A stretch of DNA of 64,000 nt, from positions 1 through 64,000 of the forward strand of contig NZ_BMQI01000021.1 in the NCBI RefSeq assembly GCF_014648035.1. The letters run 5' to 3'. The notes under the pieces are model-generated. The model worked only from the letters and a program-made list of their open reading frames with translations. It ran no database searches and was not told the DNA's origin. This document shows positions 8,321 through 17,368 of this stretch, in pieces (position 1 is the stretch's first letter; every line of letters starts with the position of its first letter). This DNA comes from Shewanella algicola. Lineage in GTDB: Bacteria; Pseudomonadota; Gammaproteobacteria; Enterobacterales; Shewanellaceae. The translations under genes were made by a program, and so were the position numbers.

Positions 8321-9295
8321 TCAAAATTTCTGACGGTAGCCTAGCGTATACGCAATATCTGCACTGTTATCCATATTTTCAAAGTTTTCAACCAGAGTGA
8401 ATTCAATTGCACTGGTGTTTAAGTAGTAACGGTAACCGAGTAAAGCTTCATGAGACGCATCAGAGAAGTTTTCATCCCAGCTTACCAATCCTGCATATCT
8501 GTGTATTTCTGCTAACCAACCGTGGCGACCACTACGATATTCATAGCCAATCGCAATCGTGGTGAAACGGTCGTCATAACTATTGGTTGATATCGACTCG
8601 GTGTCTTCAATAAAACTGACTCCCAAGCTTGAATTCACATGATGTGGACCATTTTTGTAGCTGTAGTTTATTTGAATACTTTGCGCAAACGAATCTTCAG
8701 CAAATGGGCCACTGTCGACAGATTTTAAATATAGGCTAGCACCAATAGATAACCCATGATGTTCACTTTGTAGGAGCTGGTAACCTAAGTATGCCGTTAT
8801 GGCGTTTTCGAGGGTTTCACCGCTTAAATCGTCAATGTGAATGCCATACTTATCTGAATGAATTTGGTTTTGATGCTTGGCTTGATCTTGACGACCATTT
8901 TGGTCAAATCCAAACGCGTCATGAAACCACATTGTGAGAGAGTCTAAATGATTATCAGCACTAAATCCCCAGCGATAATTAATATCTAACATTAACGCAT
9001 CAGACATCTGCCACTTTATGCCACCCGTGAGAGTATTTTGGTAGTAATCGGCCAACAGTACATCTGACTCAGACCACATGCTCCCAATGTTGGCCGTGAT
9101 ATACCATTCTTTCTGGTCATTGGGTAATGAGAATCCTGAGCGCAACAATGGGCTGTGGTTTATTGATTGCATAGGGGATTGAGCATAAACCCTTAATGGG
9201 CCGTAATCGTCAAAGTCTACCATCTGAGCTTGAGCAGCTGGAACGACTGCTAACCCTGAAAGTGTAACTAACAAGTTGGCTTTTATTGACATCAT
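8321..9295 (-). CDS. DUF3187-type outer-membrane beta-barrel protein
   Basis: Protein of 324 residues with a Sec signal peptide (residues 1-23, cleavage after AQA). The mature part opens with DYGPLRVYAQSPMQ, the start pattern of DUF3187 proteins of marine gamma-Proteobacteria. Alternating hydrophobic residues, many aromatics and a C-terminal YTLGYRQKF ending in Phe are what outer-membrane barrels show. Two Met codons begin the gene and either could be used; AGAGAGA lies just upstream. The function is not known; there is no partner gene in the same orientation. Family assignment is by recognised motif, not a search. Confidence 0.75.
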   Translation of the reverse strand: MMSIKANLLVTLSGLAVVPAAQAQMVDFDDYGPLRVYAQSPMQSINHSPLLRSGFSLPNDQKEWYITANIGSMWSESDVLLADYYQNTLTGGIKWQMSDALMLDINYRWGFSADNHLDSLTMWFHDAFGFDQNGRQDQAKHQNQIHSDKYGIHIDDLSGETLENAITAYLGYQLLQSEHHGLSIGASLYLKSVDSGPFAEDSFAQSIQINYSYKNGPHHVNSSLGVSFIEDTESISTNSYDDRFTTIAIGYEYRSGRHGWLAEIHRYAGLVSWDENFSDASHEALLGYRYYLNTSAIEFTLVENFENMDNSADIAYTLGYRQKF

Positions 9296-9866
9296 CTCTC
9301 TCTTTTGTTACGTATGATCTTGTTCAGCTTTAATACTGTTATTGACTCGGTGAAGCTGTATTGCGACGGGTAAAATCATCAAAGTTGAAGTGTGCACTAT
9401 AGTTGTGCGCAATGTAAAATAAAACAGTCAAAAATGAACTAAATATTCCGATAAATTATATCAAGCATTAACTCGATCACATCGTTGTAGATGTCAATTC
9501 GTTTAACGGATCTAATTATATAGTATGTAAATATCACTTACATTATGTAAATTATTGATTGTGTGCTGTAAAAAAGCTATAAGTTTTGTCATCTGCACAG
9601 TTTTGTAGCGCTCACTTTTATTATTGATATAGTGACGGTTTGAAATGGACGAAACACTTATAAATGGAATTTATAATGGATTGTATTGCGCGGTACTTTT
9701 GTGGTGCCTTTGCCGTTAGCTCAAATGCTGGCGGTCTTATCTCTGAGCTTAAATCTAAATATCTTGTGATAAATGGTTGCTTGGCTCGGTCTTTTACTCT
9801 TAATGGTCGGCTCGTTTTTACTAAAGCGAACATTGTTTGTGTTTATCACAGATTAACGGAGTAGTG
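9296..9866. other. Long spacer with ambiguous short frames
   Basis: About 570 bases. The left half holds the promoter region of the DUF3187 gene. From about 9620 to 9860 both strands stay open (70 codons minus, 66 codons plus) without convincing ribosome-binding sites or a recognisable product, and composition is less AT-rich than in the left half. It could be a decayed gene or a non-coding repeat; I do not call a gene. Confidence 0.4.
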
Positions 9867-10205
9867 ATGGACTTTATTTTGTTGTTAGGCTTGCTGGTAA
9901 TCGTCATACCTTTGCAAATGCTGCTGGATATCATCATCGAAAATAATACTCGTTTTGAATATAAAAGCGGTGATTATGTGTTGGCGTTTATCCCGTTATT
10001 GACGTTTTTTTACCCTGAACACTACCTCTACAGCTTTATCTCACTGGCCTTTATTGTGCTATACGGTATTTCATTACGATTTTACGCCTCATTTAATGAT
10101 TGGCTTGCATTTGACCAAGACCGTTTGGCGGAACTCTGTTTAAGTGGTCTAGGTTTGGGGGGACTGTTTATTGTCGCTAAGTTTAGCTATCAATTTTTGT
10201 TGTAG
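9867..10205 (+). CDS. Small hypothetical inner-membrane protein
   Basis: Not recognised. From the ATG at 9867, which follows ACGGAG at good spacing, the product has 112 residues with about four hydrophobic segments: residues 2-22, 38-50, 52-70 and 90-110. A hydrophilic stretch with several acidic residues lies between the last two. The longer frame from 9837 lacks a ribosome-binding site. It ends convergently with the FlhB-C-like gene. No enzymatic motif is visible. Confidence 0.7.
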   Translation: MDFILLLGLLVIVIPLQMLLDIIIENNTRFEYKSGDYVLAFIPLLTFFYPEHYLYSFISLAFIVLYGISLRFYASFNDWLAFDQDRLAELCLSGLGLGGLFIVAKFSYQFLL

Positions 10206-10244
10206 TCAAACAGCTGAAACAACTTACGTTTGTTGAGCATGTTG

Positions 10245-10556
10245 CTATGCCTGAGCAACTATTTTTTGATGAAGGTTACTCCATTGCTCTGGGAATTTAC
10301 CGTCTAGCATATAAACAAATGCAATTAATTCCGCAATGAGTAAATAAAGTTCTTTGGGGATTTCTTCGCCAAGCTCGAGTAACTGTAAAAACTCGCTTAA
10401 ATGTGGGTCTTGATGAATGTGGATCCCTGCACTTTTGGCGATGGCAATGATTTCATCAGCGACTAAGTCCTTACCTGTGGCGGTAATCTTTGGTGCACTA
10501 ATGCCGTCGAAGCTGAGTGCGACTGCTTGTTGTGTTTTTTTTGATTCATCATTCAT
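10245..10556 (-). CDS. FlhB C-terminal-domain-like protein (FlhX type)
   Basis: Protein of 103 residues equal to the cytoplasmic C-terminal domain of FlhB/YscU export switches, without the membrane part. Residues 10-30 (QAVALSFDGISAPKITATG) match the segment just after the autocleavage NPTH of FlhB, and IPKELYLLIAELIAFVYMLDG matches its last helices. The NPTH motif itself is absent, so no self-cleavage is expected. Similar stand-alone proteins can stand in for the cleaved FlhB fragment in other bacteria. It lies 3 bases after the FliK-like gene, and the two are likely cotranscribed. A role in flagellar export substrate control is inferred. Confidence 0.85.
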   Translation of the reverse strand: MNDESKKTQQAVALSFDGISAPKITATGKDLVADEIIAIAKSAGIHIHQDPHLSEFLQLLELGEEIPKELYLLIAELIAFVYMLDGKFPEQWSNLHQKIVAQA

Positions 10557-10559
10557 GGT

Positions 10560-12950
10560 TTATGCCCTTGTTTTAACCAGATAATGGTCGCCAGGTAATA
10601 ATGTGGCAGGAATGTGGGTTAACTGCGAGCTAAACGTCCCAGGGGTCAGACCTATTTGGCTAATTTTTGTGGCCAGTGCGCCATTAAATTTATCGACTCT
10701 TTCGAGTAGAGATTGGCTGTTACCTTTAAATTGAATATCTAACTTATCCGCTTTCTTATGGGCACAAATAAGCAATGAACCCTGTGCTAGGTTAAATTTT
10801 AACTGTAATTTCCAGCCGCCTTTCTCTTGGTCTTGCTCGCTGTCATGTTCAAATTTGCCTTCAAACTGTTCATCACGCTGATTTATTGAATAAGGTAATG
10901 CAAAGTACCAGGTCATCGCTTGATTTTGATCTGTGCTCGCTTGTTGGTACATAGCAATACTGTTGGCAAGTTGAGCCATTGAGTCAGCGCCACCGAGTTT
11001 ATCCAGCGCACCAAGCAAGCTAGAGTTTCCGGTTAATTTTGCTAAGGTTCGCTGCTGTAATTGAGCTAAATGATCTTGTAATTTTGCACTGATGCCTGAG
11101 CTGTTTGATTGGACTTTCACGCCAAGTAGCAGTTGAAACAATGTTGTGATGGCCCCGCCAGAATAAAGTGGAGAGCTTGCAGAGTTTGAAGGCAGAATAG
11201 ATTGAGCAAGGTTTAAACTGGCAAGGCTGTGGAGTTCATGGCTCAGTAAATGTGGGTCGCTTAATGCACTTAATGGATGTGGGCTCATTTGCGGTAAATG
11301 TTTTAATAATTCCGTGGCTAAGCTATTGGGCAGTTGTAAATTTTGCTGTTGTTTTATTGGCATTGCTCCCGCTTTAGATAAAGCTTTATTGAGCACTTCT
11401 ATTGGCTGGGGATCTTTGTTTACTGTTTGCGTAGATTGAGCTGCATCATTAGTGACTGAGATATTTGCCACGGGAGGAATGCTCTGAGTTGCTTGGGGTG
11501 CTTGGGGTACTTGAGCATTCGAAGTTGTTTGTGTCGTTTGAATGCTTGGAGTTGTTTGTGTTGCTTGTGCCGTTGATATTGTTTGAGGATTCTGAACCAC
11601 TGACATAGTTGCTGACGATATGGAAGAATTGGTATGACTGGTTGTTAATTGTTGTCCTGACACTTTTTGAGTGTGATGACCAATATCTGTTGGTGTTATA
11701 TGTTGACCACCTTGTCGTCCCTGTGGCTTTATCGCTGACGTTTGCTGCGAACTTTGTTGTTCATTGCCACTGTTCGTTTTTATGCCTGTGCTTGCTGATG
11801 TCACAACGGTTGTCGATAAATTAACGGGTATTTCTTTTGCTGCACTGACACCAGTATTACCATTACCAATGCTTAGCCCTATCTCAGGGCGACTGCCTAA
11901 TCCGTTAGCAATATTACTCGTGCTGTTAGCACCTGAAATCGCGATATTACGACTGGCTTGTTGAGCCGAATTAACGACATCGTTTGTACTTGTACTGCCT
12001 GTTGCAGGCTTACTTTGATTGATACTGTTTTGATTAATGGTGTTTTGATTTATGCCACTTTGATTAACAGGAGTTTTTGGGCTATTAGTGCTCGGCAATG
12101 GGGTCGCTTCAAGCTTTTTTAAAAATTGGCTGAGGATTTGTGCCGGCTCATTTTTGGTTAAAACCACATTGTTAGACTGTAAATCAGGCATGGCAGCTGC
12201 TTGTTTTACCAAGTCTACATTAACTTTTGCTACAACGGGGGTAAGTGCGAGTTGTAACTGTTGCTGATTAACAACTACTTTAGCAAGGTATTGGCCTTCA
12301 CTCAGGGCAATAGTATGAGGCAACTTAATGCTTGGACCATCGGTAAAGGTGAGCAGTCCTTGAGAGATTTGCGCTGTCGGTAGGGTGTAACCTTGTGGGC
12401 GAGAGGCTAATGATGATAGCTGCTGAGTCGACACCCCATTTTGTTGGGCTAGTTCCGTTAACGATGTCGGTAACGTTAAGTTAATAGTCTGTGCCAATAA
12501 CACCAGTTGCGTTGAAATGACACTAACAGCTGGCTGGTTTACTGTCACCGCAGGAGCAAACTGTTGCGGCATGTTGGTGGGTTGAGCCGTATTCGTTCCT
12601 TGAGTTAAGGCTAGATTAGCAGCTTTAGTTACCGCTTTTGCTTGCTCGCTGGTAATCACTACTTGAGCGGTTTGTTGTAATAATTTTTGTAATTCAGCGG
12701 TCTTTGTCAGTTGATATTGTTGATTTTGAATGGTGATATCAAGATCCGTCGACACCGTCGTTTGTGGTTGTTGTAGTTTTACAGGTAATAACACAGCAGC
12801 AAGATCTGATGTTGCTTTGGGGGTTGCGGTGCTTGCTACAGTTGCTTGCTTTTGTTGAATATCAGGCGACACTTGTTGACTTGCATTCGCCACTTTTGGC
12901 GTTGCAGGGCTGGGTGTAGTTGTAGTTATGTTTGTAGGTGGCACCGCCAT
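10560..12950 (-). CDS. FliK-like hook-length-control family protein
   Basis: Protein of 796 residues. Most of it (1-530) is a low-complexity Gln/Thr/Ser/Asn-rich, probably unfolded chain with short repeats such as NQN-I units near residues 295-315 and QATQTT units near 465-490. The C-terminal 120 residues look like a folded FliK-type domain (LQLKFNLAQGSLLICAHKK, then LLERVDKFNGALATKISQIG). FliK measures hook length and meets the FlhB C-domain to switch export; here the next gene encodes just such a domain. The ATG at 12950 has AGGA upstream. The gene is much longer than usual FliK and lies outside any flagellar cluster in this window, so it may be a second, specialised copy or a different ruler protein. 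Confidence 0.75.
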   Translation of the reverse strand: MAVPPTNITTTTPSPATPKVANASQQVSPDIQQKQATVASTATPKATSDLAAVLLPVKLQQPQTTVSTDLDITIQNQQYQLTKTAELQKLLQQTAQVVITSEQAKAVTKAANLALTQGTNTAQPTNMPQQFAPAVTVNQPAVSVISTQLVLLAQTINLTLPTSLTELAQQNGVSTQQLSSLASRPQGYTLPTAQISQGLLTFTDGPSIKLPHTIALSEGQYLAKVVVNQQQLQLALTPVVAKVNVDLVKQAAAMPDLQSNNVVLTKNEPAQILSQFLKKLEATPLPSTNSPKTPVNQSGINQNTINQNSINQSKPATGSTSTNDVVNSAQQASRNIAISGANSTSNIANGLGSRPEIGLSIGNGNTGVSAAKEIPVNLSTTVVTSASTGIKTNSGNEQQSSQQTSAIKPQGRQGGQHITPTDIGHHTQKVSGQQLTTSHTNSSISSATMSVVQNPQTISTAQATQTTPSIQTTQTTSNAQVPQAPQATQSIPPVANISVTNDAAQSTQTVNKDPQPIEVLNKALSKAGAMPIKQQQNLQLPNSLATELLKHLPQMSPHPLSALSDPHLLSHELHSLASLNLAQSILPSNSASSPLYSGGAITTLFQLLLGVKVQSNSSGISAKLQDHLAQLQQRTLAKLTGNSSLLGALDKLGGADSMAQLANSIAMYQQASTDQNQAMTWYFALPYSINQRDEQFEGKFEHDSEQDQEKGGWKLQLKFNLAQGSLLICAHKKADKLDIQFKGNSQSLLERVDKFNGALATKISQIGLTPGTFSSQLTHIPATLLPGDHYLVKTRA
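12013..12068. repeat. 15-bp in-frame repeats in the FliK-like gene
   Basis: Four imperfect 15-base units with the core TTTGATT encode NQS/NQN-x-I pentapeptides on the minus strand. Such coding repeats can expand or contract by slippage without a frameshift. Confidence 0.6.
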
Positions 12951-13282
12951 ATAAATCCTATTAAGCGAACATTTTGCACAATAATCAAACCGATTAACCT
13001 AACACTGAATTTATTTTCATTTACAAATTTTTGTTTGATATTGTCAACAGTATAAGTATCCTTAGCGCTCTTGTTACCTTTTATTGGGGCAATTTAATTC
13101 ATGCCATGTGGATAGTTGCTGGTAACAAGACAAAGCTAACCCGCTATTGAGAGAACAAACAACAAGGCTACGCCTTGCTTTAGCCGGTTAAATTATATCG
13201 ACTTGAACAGAAATTGCTTTAATAAAAAGACAAAATTAGCAGTTTATTGAGCAGTCCCTTTTGTCATTTTTAAGAGAGTGTT
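12951..13282. other. Divergent promoter region of fliK-like gene and mlaA
   Basis: About 330 AT-rich bases between divergent genes. It holds a small hairpin CAAGGC-TAC-GCCTTG (13163-13177) and an AGAG ribosome-binding site before the mlaA ATG. No gene or clear sigma-28 motif is seen. Confidence 0.45.
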
Positions 13283-14062
13283 ATGAAGTATAAATGGATA
13301 TTACTTCAGGCGTTTGTTGTGTTAAGTATGCCTGTGTATGCTCAAGATGACGCGCCTCAAGTTACCCAAGAATCATCACCCGCAATTGAAATCACTTATA
13401 ACGATCCTCGAGATCCGTTTGAGGGATTTAACCGCACTATGTGGGATTTCAACTATTTGTATGTTGATCAATATATTTTAAGACCCGTTGCTCATGGCTA
13501 TAAAGATTATGTGCCGCATCCCATTAAAACGGGTATTAATAATTTTGTATACAACCTAGAAGAGCCCAGCTCACTTATTAACAATACCTTACAAGGTAAA
13601 TGGATGTGGGCTGCCAATGCGGGGGGCCGTTTTACGGTTAACACTACGATTGGTTTGCTCGGTGTTATTGATGTGGCCGATATGATGGGAATGCACCGTA
13701 AACAAGACGCCTTTAATGAAGTGTTAGGGTATTACGGTGTTCCGAATGGTCCGTATTTTATGGCACCGTTTTATGGCCCTTTTGTGACAAGAGAAATCGC
13801 ATCAGATTGGGTGGATAGTCTATACTTTCCTTTATCCGAGTTAACTTTTTGGCAATCGGTATTGAAATGGGGTCTCAAAGGCTTGCACTCTCGTGCTGAA
13901 GCAATTGACCAAGAAAGGTTATTAGACAATGCTCTCGATCCATACGCATTTGTAAAAGACGCTTACTTACAGCATATGGACTACAAAGTGTATGATGGCG
14001 ACATGCCTGTTAATCAAGAAAACGATGAGTTACTTGACGAATACCTTGATGAGCTAGATTAG
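13283..14062 (+). CDS. mlaA: MlaA/VacJ-family phospholipid-transport protein without lipobox
   Basis: Protein of 259 residues of the MlaA (VacJ) family, the outer-membrane part of the Mla pathway that removes misplaced phospholipids from the outer leaflet. The family core is clear: DPFEGFNRTMWDFNYLYVDQ (44-63), then DYVPHPIKTGINNFVYNLEEP, and GYYGVPNGPYFMAPFYGP. The N-terminus is a signal peptide of about 20 residues ending VYA-QDD. It contains no cysteine, so the protein cannot be lipidated in the usual way, unlike E. coli MlaA; cleavage by signal peptidase I is expected. The acidic C-terminus (ENDELLDEYLDELD) is also notable. An RssB-like regulator follows after 45 bases and is probably cotranscribed. 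Confidence 0.92.
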   Translation: MKYKWILLQAFVVLSMPVYAQDDAPQVTQESSPAIEITYNDPRDPFEGFNRTMWDFNYLYVDQYILRPVAHGYKDYVPHPIKTGINNFVYNLEEPSSLINNTLQGKWMWAANAGGRFTVNTTIGLLGVIDVADMMGMHRKQDAFNEVLGYYGVPNGPYFMAPFYGPFVTREIASDWVDSLYFPLSELTFWQSVLKWGLKGLHSRAEAIDQERLLDNALDPYAFVKDAYLQHMDYKVYDGDMPVNQENDELLDEYLDELD

Positions 14063-14084
14063 CTGGGGCTATACATCCCCCAGC
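14062..14084 (+). other. Hairpin between mlaA and the response regulator
   Basis: GCTGGGG (14062-14068) pairs with CCCCAGC (14078-14084) just at the mlaA stop. There is no U-run, so it is more likely a stability or processing element than a terminator. Confidence 0.5.
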
Positions 14085-14107
14085 AGACACTTCTGCGGGG
14101 TTGTTGT

Positions 14108-15229
14108 ATGGCGTTAACTGATGTCGAAATCCTTTTTGTTGAAGATGATCCTATATTTCGTCATGTGGTTGCAGACTTTTTGCAAGGTCAGGGAGCTAAA
14201 GTGCACCTCGCTCATGACGGTAAAGAGGGGATCGCACTTTTTTCTCAAACAACGTTTGATATTGTTATTGCTGACCTAGGCTTGCCTGGGCTCGGTGGTT
14301 TGCCCATGCTGAGGCAAATGCAAGATATCAATCCCGCCGTGCCCTCTATTGTGATTTCTGCTAATGATGTAATGGCCGATGTTGTCGAAGCATTAAGAAT
14401 TGGCGCTAGCGACTATCTAACCAAGCCGGTTGCCGATTTGTTCATAATTGAACAGGCCATTATTCAAGCGATGTTAACCGCTGCGACACCAATGAATGCA
14501 AGCGGCCAAACTCACTTGCACGAAATGAATGAGCTGTCTTACCTAGAGTTAACCGATAACCTACAATTGCTTGAACAAAATGCTCAAGCCGCTAAGAGTG
14601 TACAACAACAACTTTTCCCCGCGTCACACATCCTTTATCCCAGGGCTGTTATTGATTACAGCTTATTTAAAAACAATGATGTCAGTGCATATTTTATTGA
14701 TTCAACCATGGTAGGCGACAGTCATTTAGTCATGTATATGGCGCATTTTCATCCTGAAGATAACAGCGCAGCATTTGGCTGTGTATTGCTTAAAAGTTTC
14801 ATCAATCAAAAGCTAAAGCTGTTTCGTAACGGTTTGAGCACCACACTAATTGAACCTGATAACATGCTGGGCTATTTAAATAAGCGTATGGTGAGGTCGG
14901 GTTTACATATTCTCACTGATATCATCTATGTTTGTGTTGATTTGCAACAGTACACGGTGTCTGTGGGGCAGGCAGGCAATGGCTTACGGTGTTACCTACG
15001 CCATGATAATCATTTAATGCCGTTAGTGTTACCTAGCGCATTGCAATTGGGCGATGTGAATTGGCATCAAGCAGGCGTGCAAAGACGAACATTGTTGAAC
15101 GATGAAAAACTGTGCATTGGTACGTATCATCAACAACATAAACAACAGTTATTGGAAAACCGTTTTACCGGGCTGGTTTATCAAACCGATATTAATGCGG
15201 GTGGCTTTATGCAGTTGTCTTGTCACTAG
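14108..15229 (+). CDS. RssB-like response regulator with degenerate PP2C-type domain
   Basis: Protein of 373 residues. Residues 6-125 are a receiver domain with the acidic pair E12-D13-D14, phospho-acceptor D56 (VIADLGLPG) and K106 (LTKPV). A helical linker (about 135-175, SVQQQLFP) resembles those before SpoIIE/PP2C phosphatases. The C-terminal domain (about 180-370) keeps the overall pattern but lacks the metal-binding GDYYD and DVxGHG signatures; the matching stretch reads YMAHFHPED. RssB, the adaptor that delivers sigma-S to ClpXP, has the same layout of receiver plus dead phosphatase. Identity as RssB is likely but rests on architecture. It sits behind mlaA, and a strong terminator follows. 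Confidence 0.75.
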   Translation: MALTDVEILFVEDDPIFRHVVADFLQGQGAKVHLAHDGKEGIALFSQTTFDIVIADLGLPGLGGLPMLRQMQDINPAVPSIVISANDVMADVVEALRIGASDYLTKPVADLFIIEQAIIQAMLTAATPMNASGQTHLHEMNELSYLELTDNLQLLEQNAQAAKSVQQQLFPASHILYPRAVIDYSLFKNNDVSAYFIDSTMVGDSHLVMYMAHFHPEDNSAAFGCVLLKSFINQKLKLFRNGLSTTLIEPDNMLGYLNKRMVRSGLHILTDIIYVCVDLQQYTVSVGQAGNGLRCYLRHDNHLMPLVLPSALQLGDVNWHQAGVQRRTLLNDEKLCIGTYHQQHKQQLLENRFTGLVYQTDINAGGFMQLSCH

Positions 15230-15245
15230 TGAAATGACTGGATAA

Positions 15246-15282
15246 AAAAATCCCCTCACAAGTTAACTTGGAGGGGATTTTT
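15246..15282. terminator. Bidirectional terminator
   Basis: AAAAATCCCCTC (15246-15257) pairs with GAGGGGATTTTT (15271-15282), an intrinsic terminator usable from both sides, between the RssB-like gene and the convergent peptide transporter gene. Confidence 0.85.
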
Positions 15283-15328
15283 ATTAGTGATGATATGTTG
15301 TTAAGCCATCACTTCAATGTCGATTTTA

Positions 15329-16837
15329 TTAACGCTTAATTGCTTCATGTTCAGCGGTAACAGCAATCTCTCCTTCTAGCGCTTGCTCTTCAGTGTCATG
15401 CTTGCTTTCAGCGCCATGCATCCAGTCAACCAATTTATCTGACATTAAGTACAAGATAATCGCAGAGATAGTCGCGGTAATCGCGATACCGGCAAAGATA
15501 GCCATTGCGTTTGCTAATTGTTCTTCAACTGCGCCGCCATGGCCAATTAATGAACCTACTAAACCACCAATTTTGTTTGCTGCTGCAATGAATAAGAACC
15601 AAGCTCCCATCATTAATGAAGCAATACGCAGTGGAGCAAGCTTAGTTACCATTGATAAACCAATGGGTGATAAACATAGCTCACCCATAGTGTGGAAGAA
15701 GTAAGCTCCCACTAACCACCACATGCTTGACTTAACAGAAGCGTCGCCGCCCATTTCTAGTACAGCACCCATCATGAATAAAAAGCCAACAGCTAATAGG
15801 AATAAACCTAAAGCAAACTTAATTGGCGAGTTAGGTTCATTTTTACCTAATTTAATCCAAATTGAGGCAATAACTGGTGCAAATACAACAATGAAAATAG
15901 CATTCAGTGATTGGAAGTAAGTTGTTGGCACTTCCCATGAGCCAATCATGCGGTCTGTGAAGTTGTTGGTGAACAAGTTCATTAACCCACCGGCTTGCTC
16001 AAAACCAGCCCAGAAGATAATGGTAAATAAACCCATAACCATAATGACTTTAATACGGTCACGTTCAACTTTAGTTAACGGCTCTTTACGAGTATTGCCT
16101 TCAGCAGCATTTTTACTTTGCTCTAATTTGGCTGCTGGAACAGTACCGATATCACCAAGTAGTTTTTGTGCAAAGAAGAATTGAATGATTAACGAAATGA
16201 TCATACCAACACCAGCACAGAAGAAGCCTGCTTGCCAGTTGTTGATAAATACGCTTTGTCCATCAATCACAACTTCGTGACCGAATGAAGTATAAGCCCA
16301 GGCAACAATAAAGCCTGAAAGCGCAGCACCAATGTTGATACCCATGTAGAAAATGGTAAATGCACCGTCGCGGCGATGATCGCCCGCAGGGTATAAATCA
16401 CCAACCATAGTAGAGATGTTTGGTTTAAATAGACCGTTACCTAAGATTAAGGTACCTAAACCAATATAAAACATGGTGGTTTCTAAACCAGGCATCCAGC
16501 TATGTGGAGCGGCTAAGGTAAATTGACCCGCGGCCATTAAGAAGCCACCGATATAAATCGCTTTACGTTGGCCTAAAACGTTATCTGCTAACCATCCACC
16601 AATAAGTGGGGTTAAATAAACAAGACCCGTAAATGTACCGTATAAAGATAATGCATCAGCTTCAGTCCAGCCTAAGCCGCCTCCAGCTTGGTCACTTTGT
16701 ACTTTATCGACTAAATAAAGTACCAAGATCGCACGCATAGCATAGTAACTAAAACGTTCCCATAATTCCGTTGTAAACAGTAAGAACAGCCCTTTAGGGT
16801 GTCCAAACATTGTTCCTTGTGGTTTTGCTTCACTCAT
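15329..16837 (-). CDS. POT-family proton-coupled di/tripeptide transporter
   Basis: Protein of 502 residues with about 14 membrane helices, of the proton-dependent oligopeptide transporter family (DtpA/DtpT type). The family signature ELWERFSYYAMRAILVLYLV near residues 24-43 contains the ExxERFxYY motif used for proton coupling. Further conserved stretches are NPNISTMVGDLY-like (KPNISTMVGDLYPAGDHRRD) and a cytoplasmic charged tail. I start at ATG 16837, which follows AAGGTGG, rather than GTG 16849. The gene stands alone; peptides as carbon and nitrogen source fit a marine heterotroph. Confidence 0.92.
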   Translation of the reverse strand: MSEAKPQGTMFGHPKGLFLLFTTELWERFSYYAMRAILVLYLVDKVQSDQAGGGLGWTEADALSLYGTFTGLVYLTPLIGGWLADNVLGQRKAIYIGGFLMAAGQFTLAAPHSWMPGLETTMFYIGLGTLILGNGLFKPNISTMVGDLYPAGDHRRDGAFTIFYMGINIGAALSGFIVAWAYTSFGHEVVIDGQSVFINNWQAGFFCAGVGMIISLIIQFFFAQKLLGDIGTVPAAKLEQSKNAAEGNTRKEPLTKVERDRIKVIMVMGLFTIIFWAGFEQAGGLMNLFTNNFTDRMIGSWEVPTTYFQSLNAIFIVVFAPVIASIWIKLGKNEPNSPIKFALGLFLLAVGFLFMMGAVLEMGGDASVKSSMWWLVGAYFFHTMGELCLSPIGLSMVTKLAPLRIASLMMGAWFLFIAAANKIGGLVGSLIGHGGAVEEQLANAMAIFAGIAITATISAIILYLMSDKLVDWMHGAESKHDTEEQALEGEIAVTAEHEAIKR

Positions 16838-17368
16838 TAAGTCTTCCACCTTAAGCTTGTGATTGCCTGTGCGAAAATGTCGACACAGAAATAGTTTGTT
16901 TGCATTTTATCGTCTAGCAGTGCCAGTAAAACACCCTCTTAATAAAAGAGAATACTTAAAGTAAAACACCGTTTAGCGACTTTATTGGTTAATTTTTATA
17001 AGAAATAATGTCATTTTGATGCTAAAAGCTGACCAAACACCAAAAAGCTAACCTTATATACCCTTTTAGGGGCGTTAAAGTCAATGTTAATGGGGGGAAC
17101 AGAGAGGTTGAGCGTGTTAGGAATTGTTTCAAGGTAAAAAATAAAAACACTTGTTTGTTAATGGTTTGTGCAAAATTAGCGCAATTAAGTTACGTGTGTC
17201 GGTTCGGTTTTTACGTTTATGGCCGATAAACTTATGATGTTTCATGGTGTTGACATTAAACTTGCTTTGCAAGGTATTGATTATTAAGTATTGTCTTTTA
17301 ATTCTAGCTAGAAACCGTTAATATACGCCTTATTAACATATCTCGATGCTATGTCGAAGGGGGCTTTA
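16838..17368. other. Divergent spacer between peptide transporter and OmpA-like gene
   Basis: About 530 AT-rich bases with the promoters of both divergent genes. GAAGGGGG just before ATG 17369 is the ribosome-binding site of the OmpA-like gene. I see no small gene, RNA or long inverted repeat. Confidence 0.4.
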
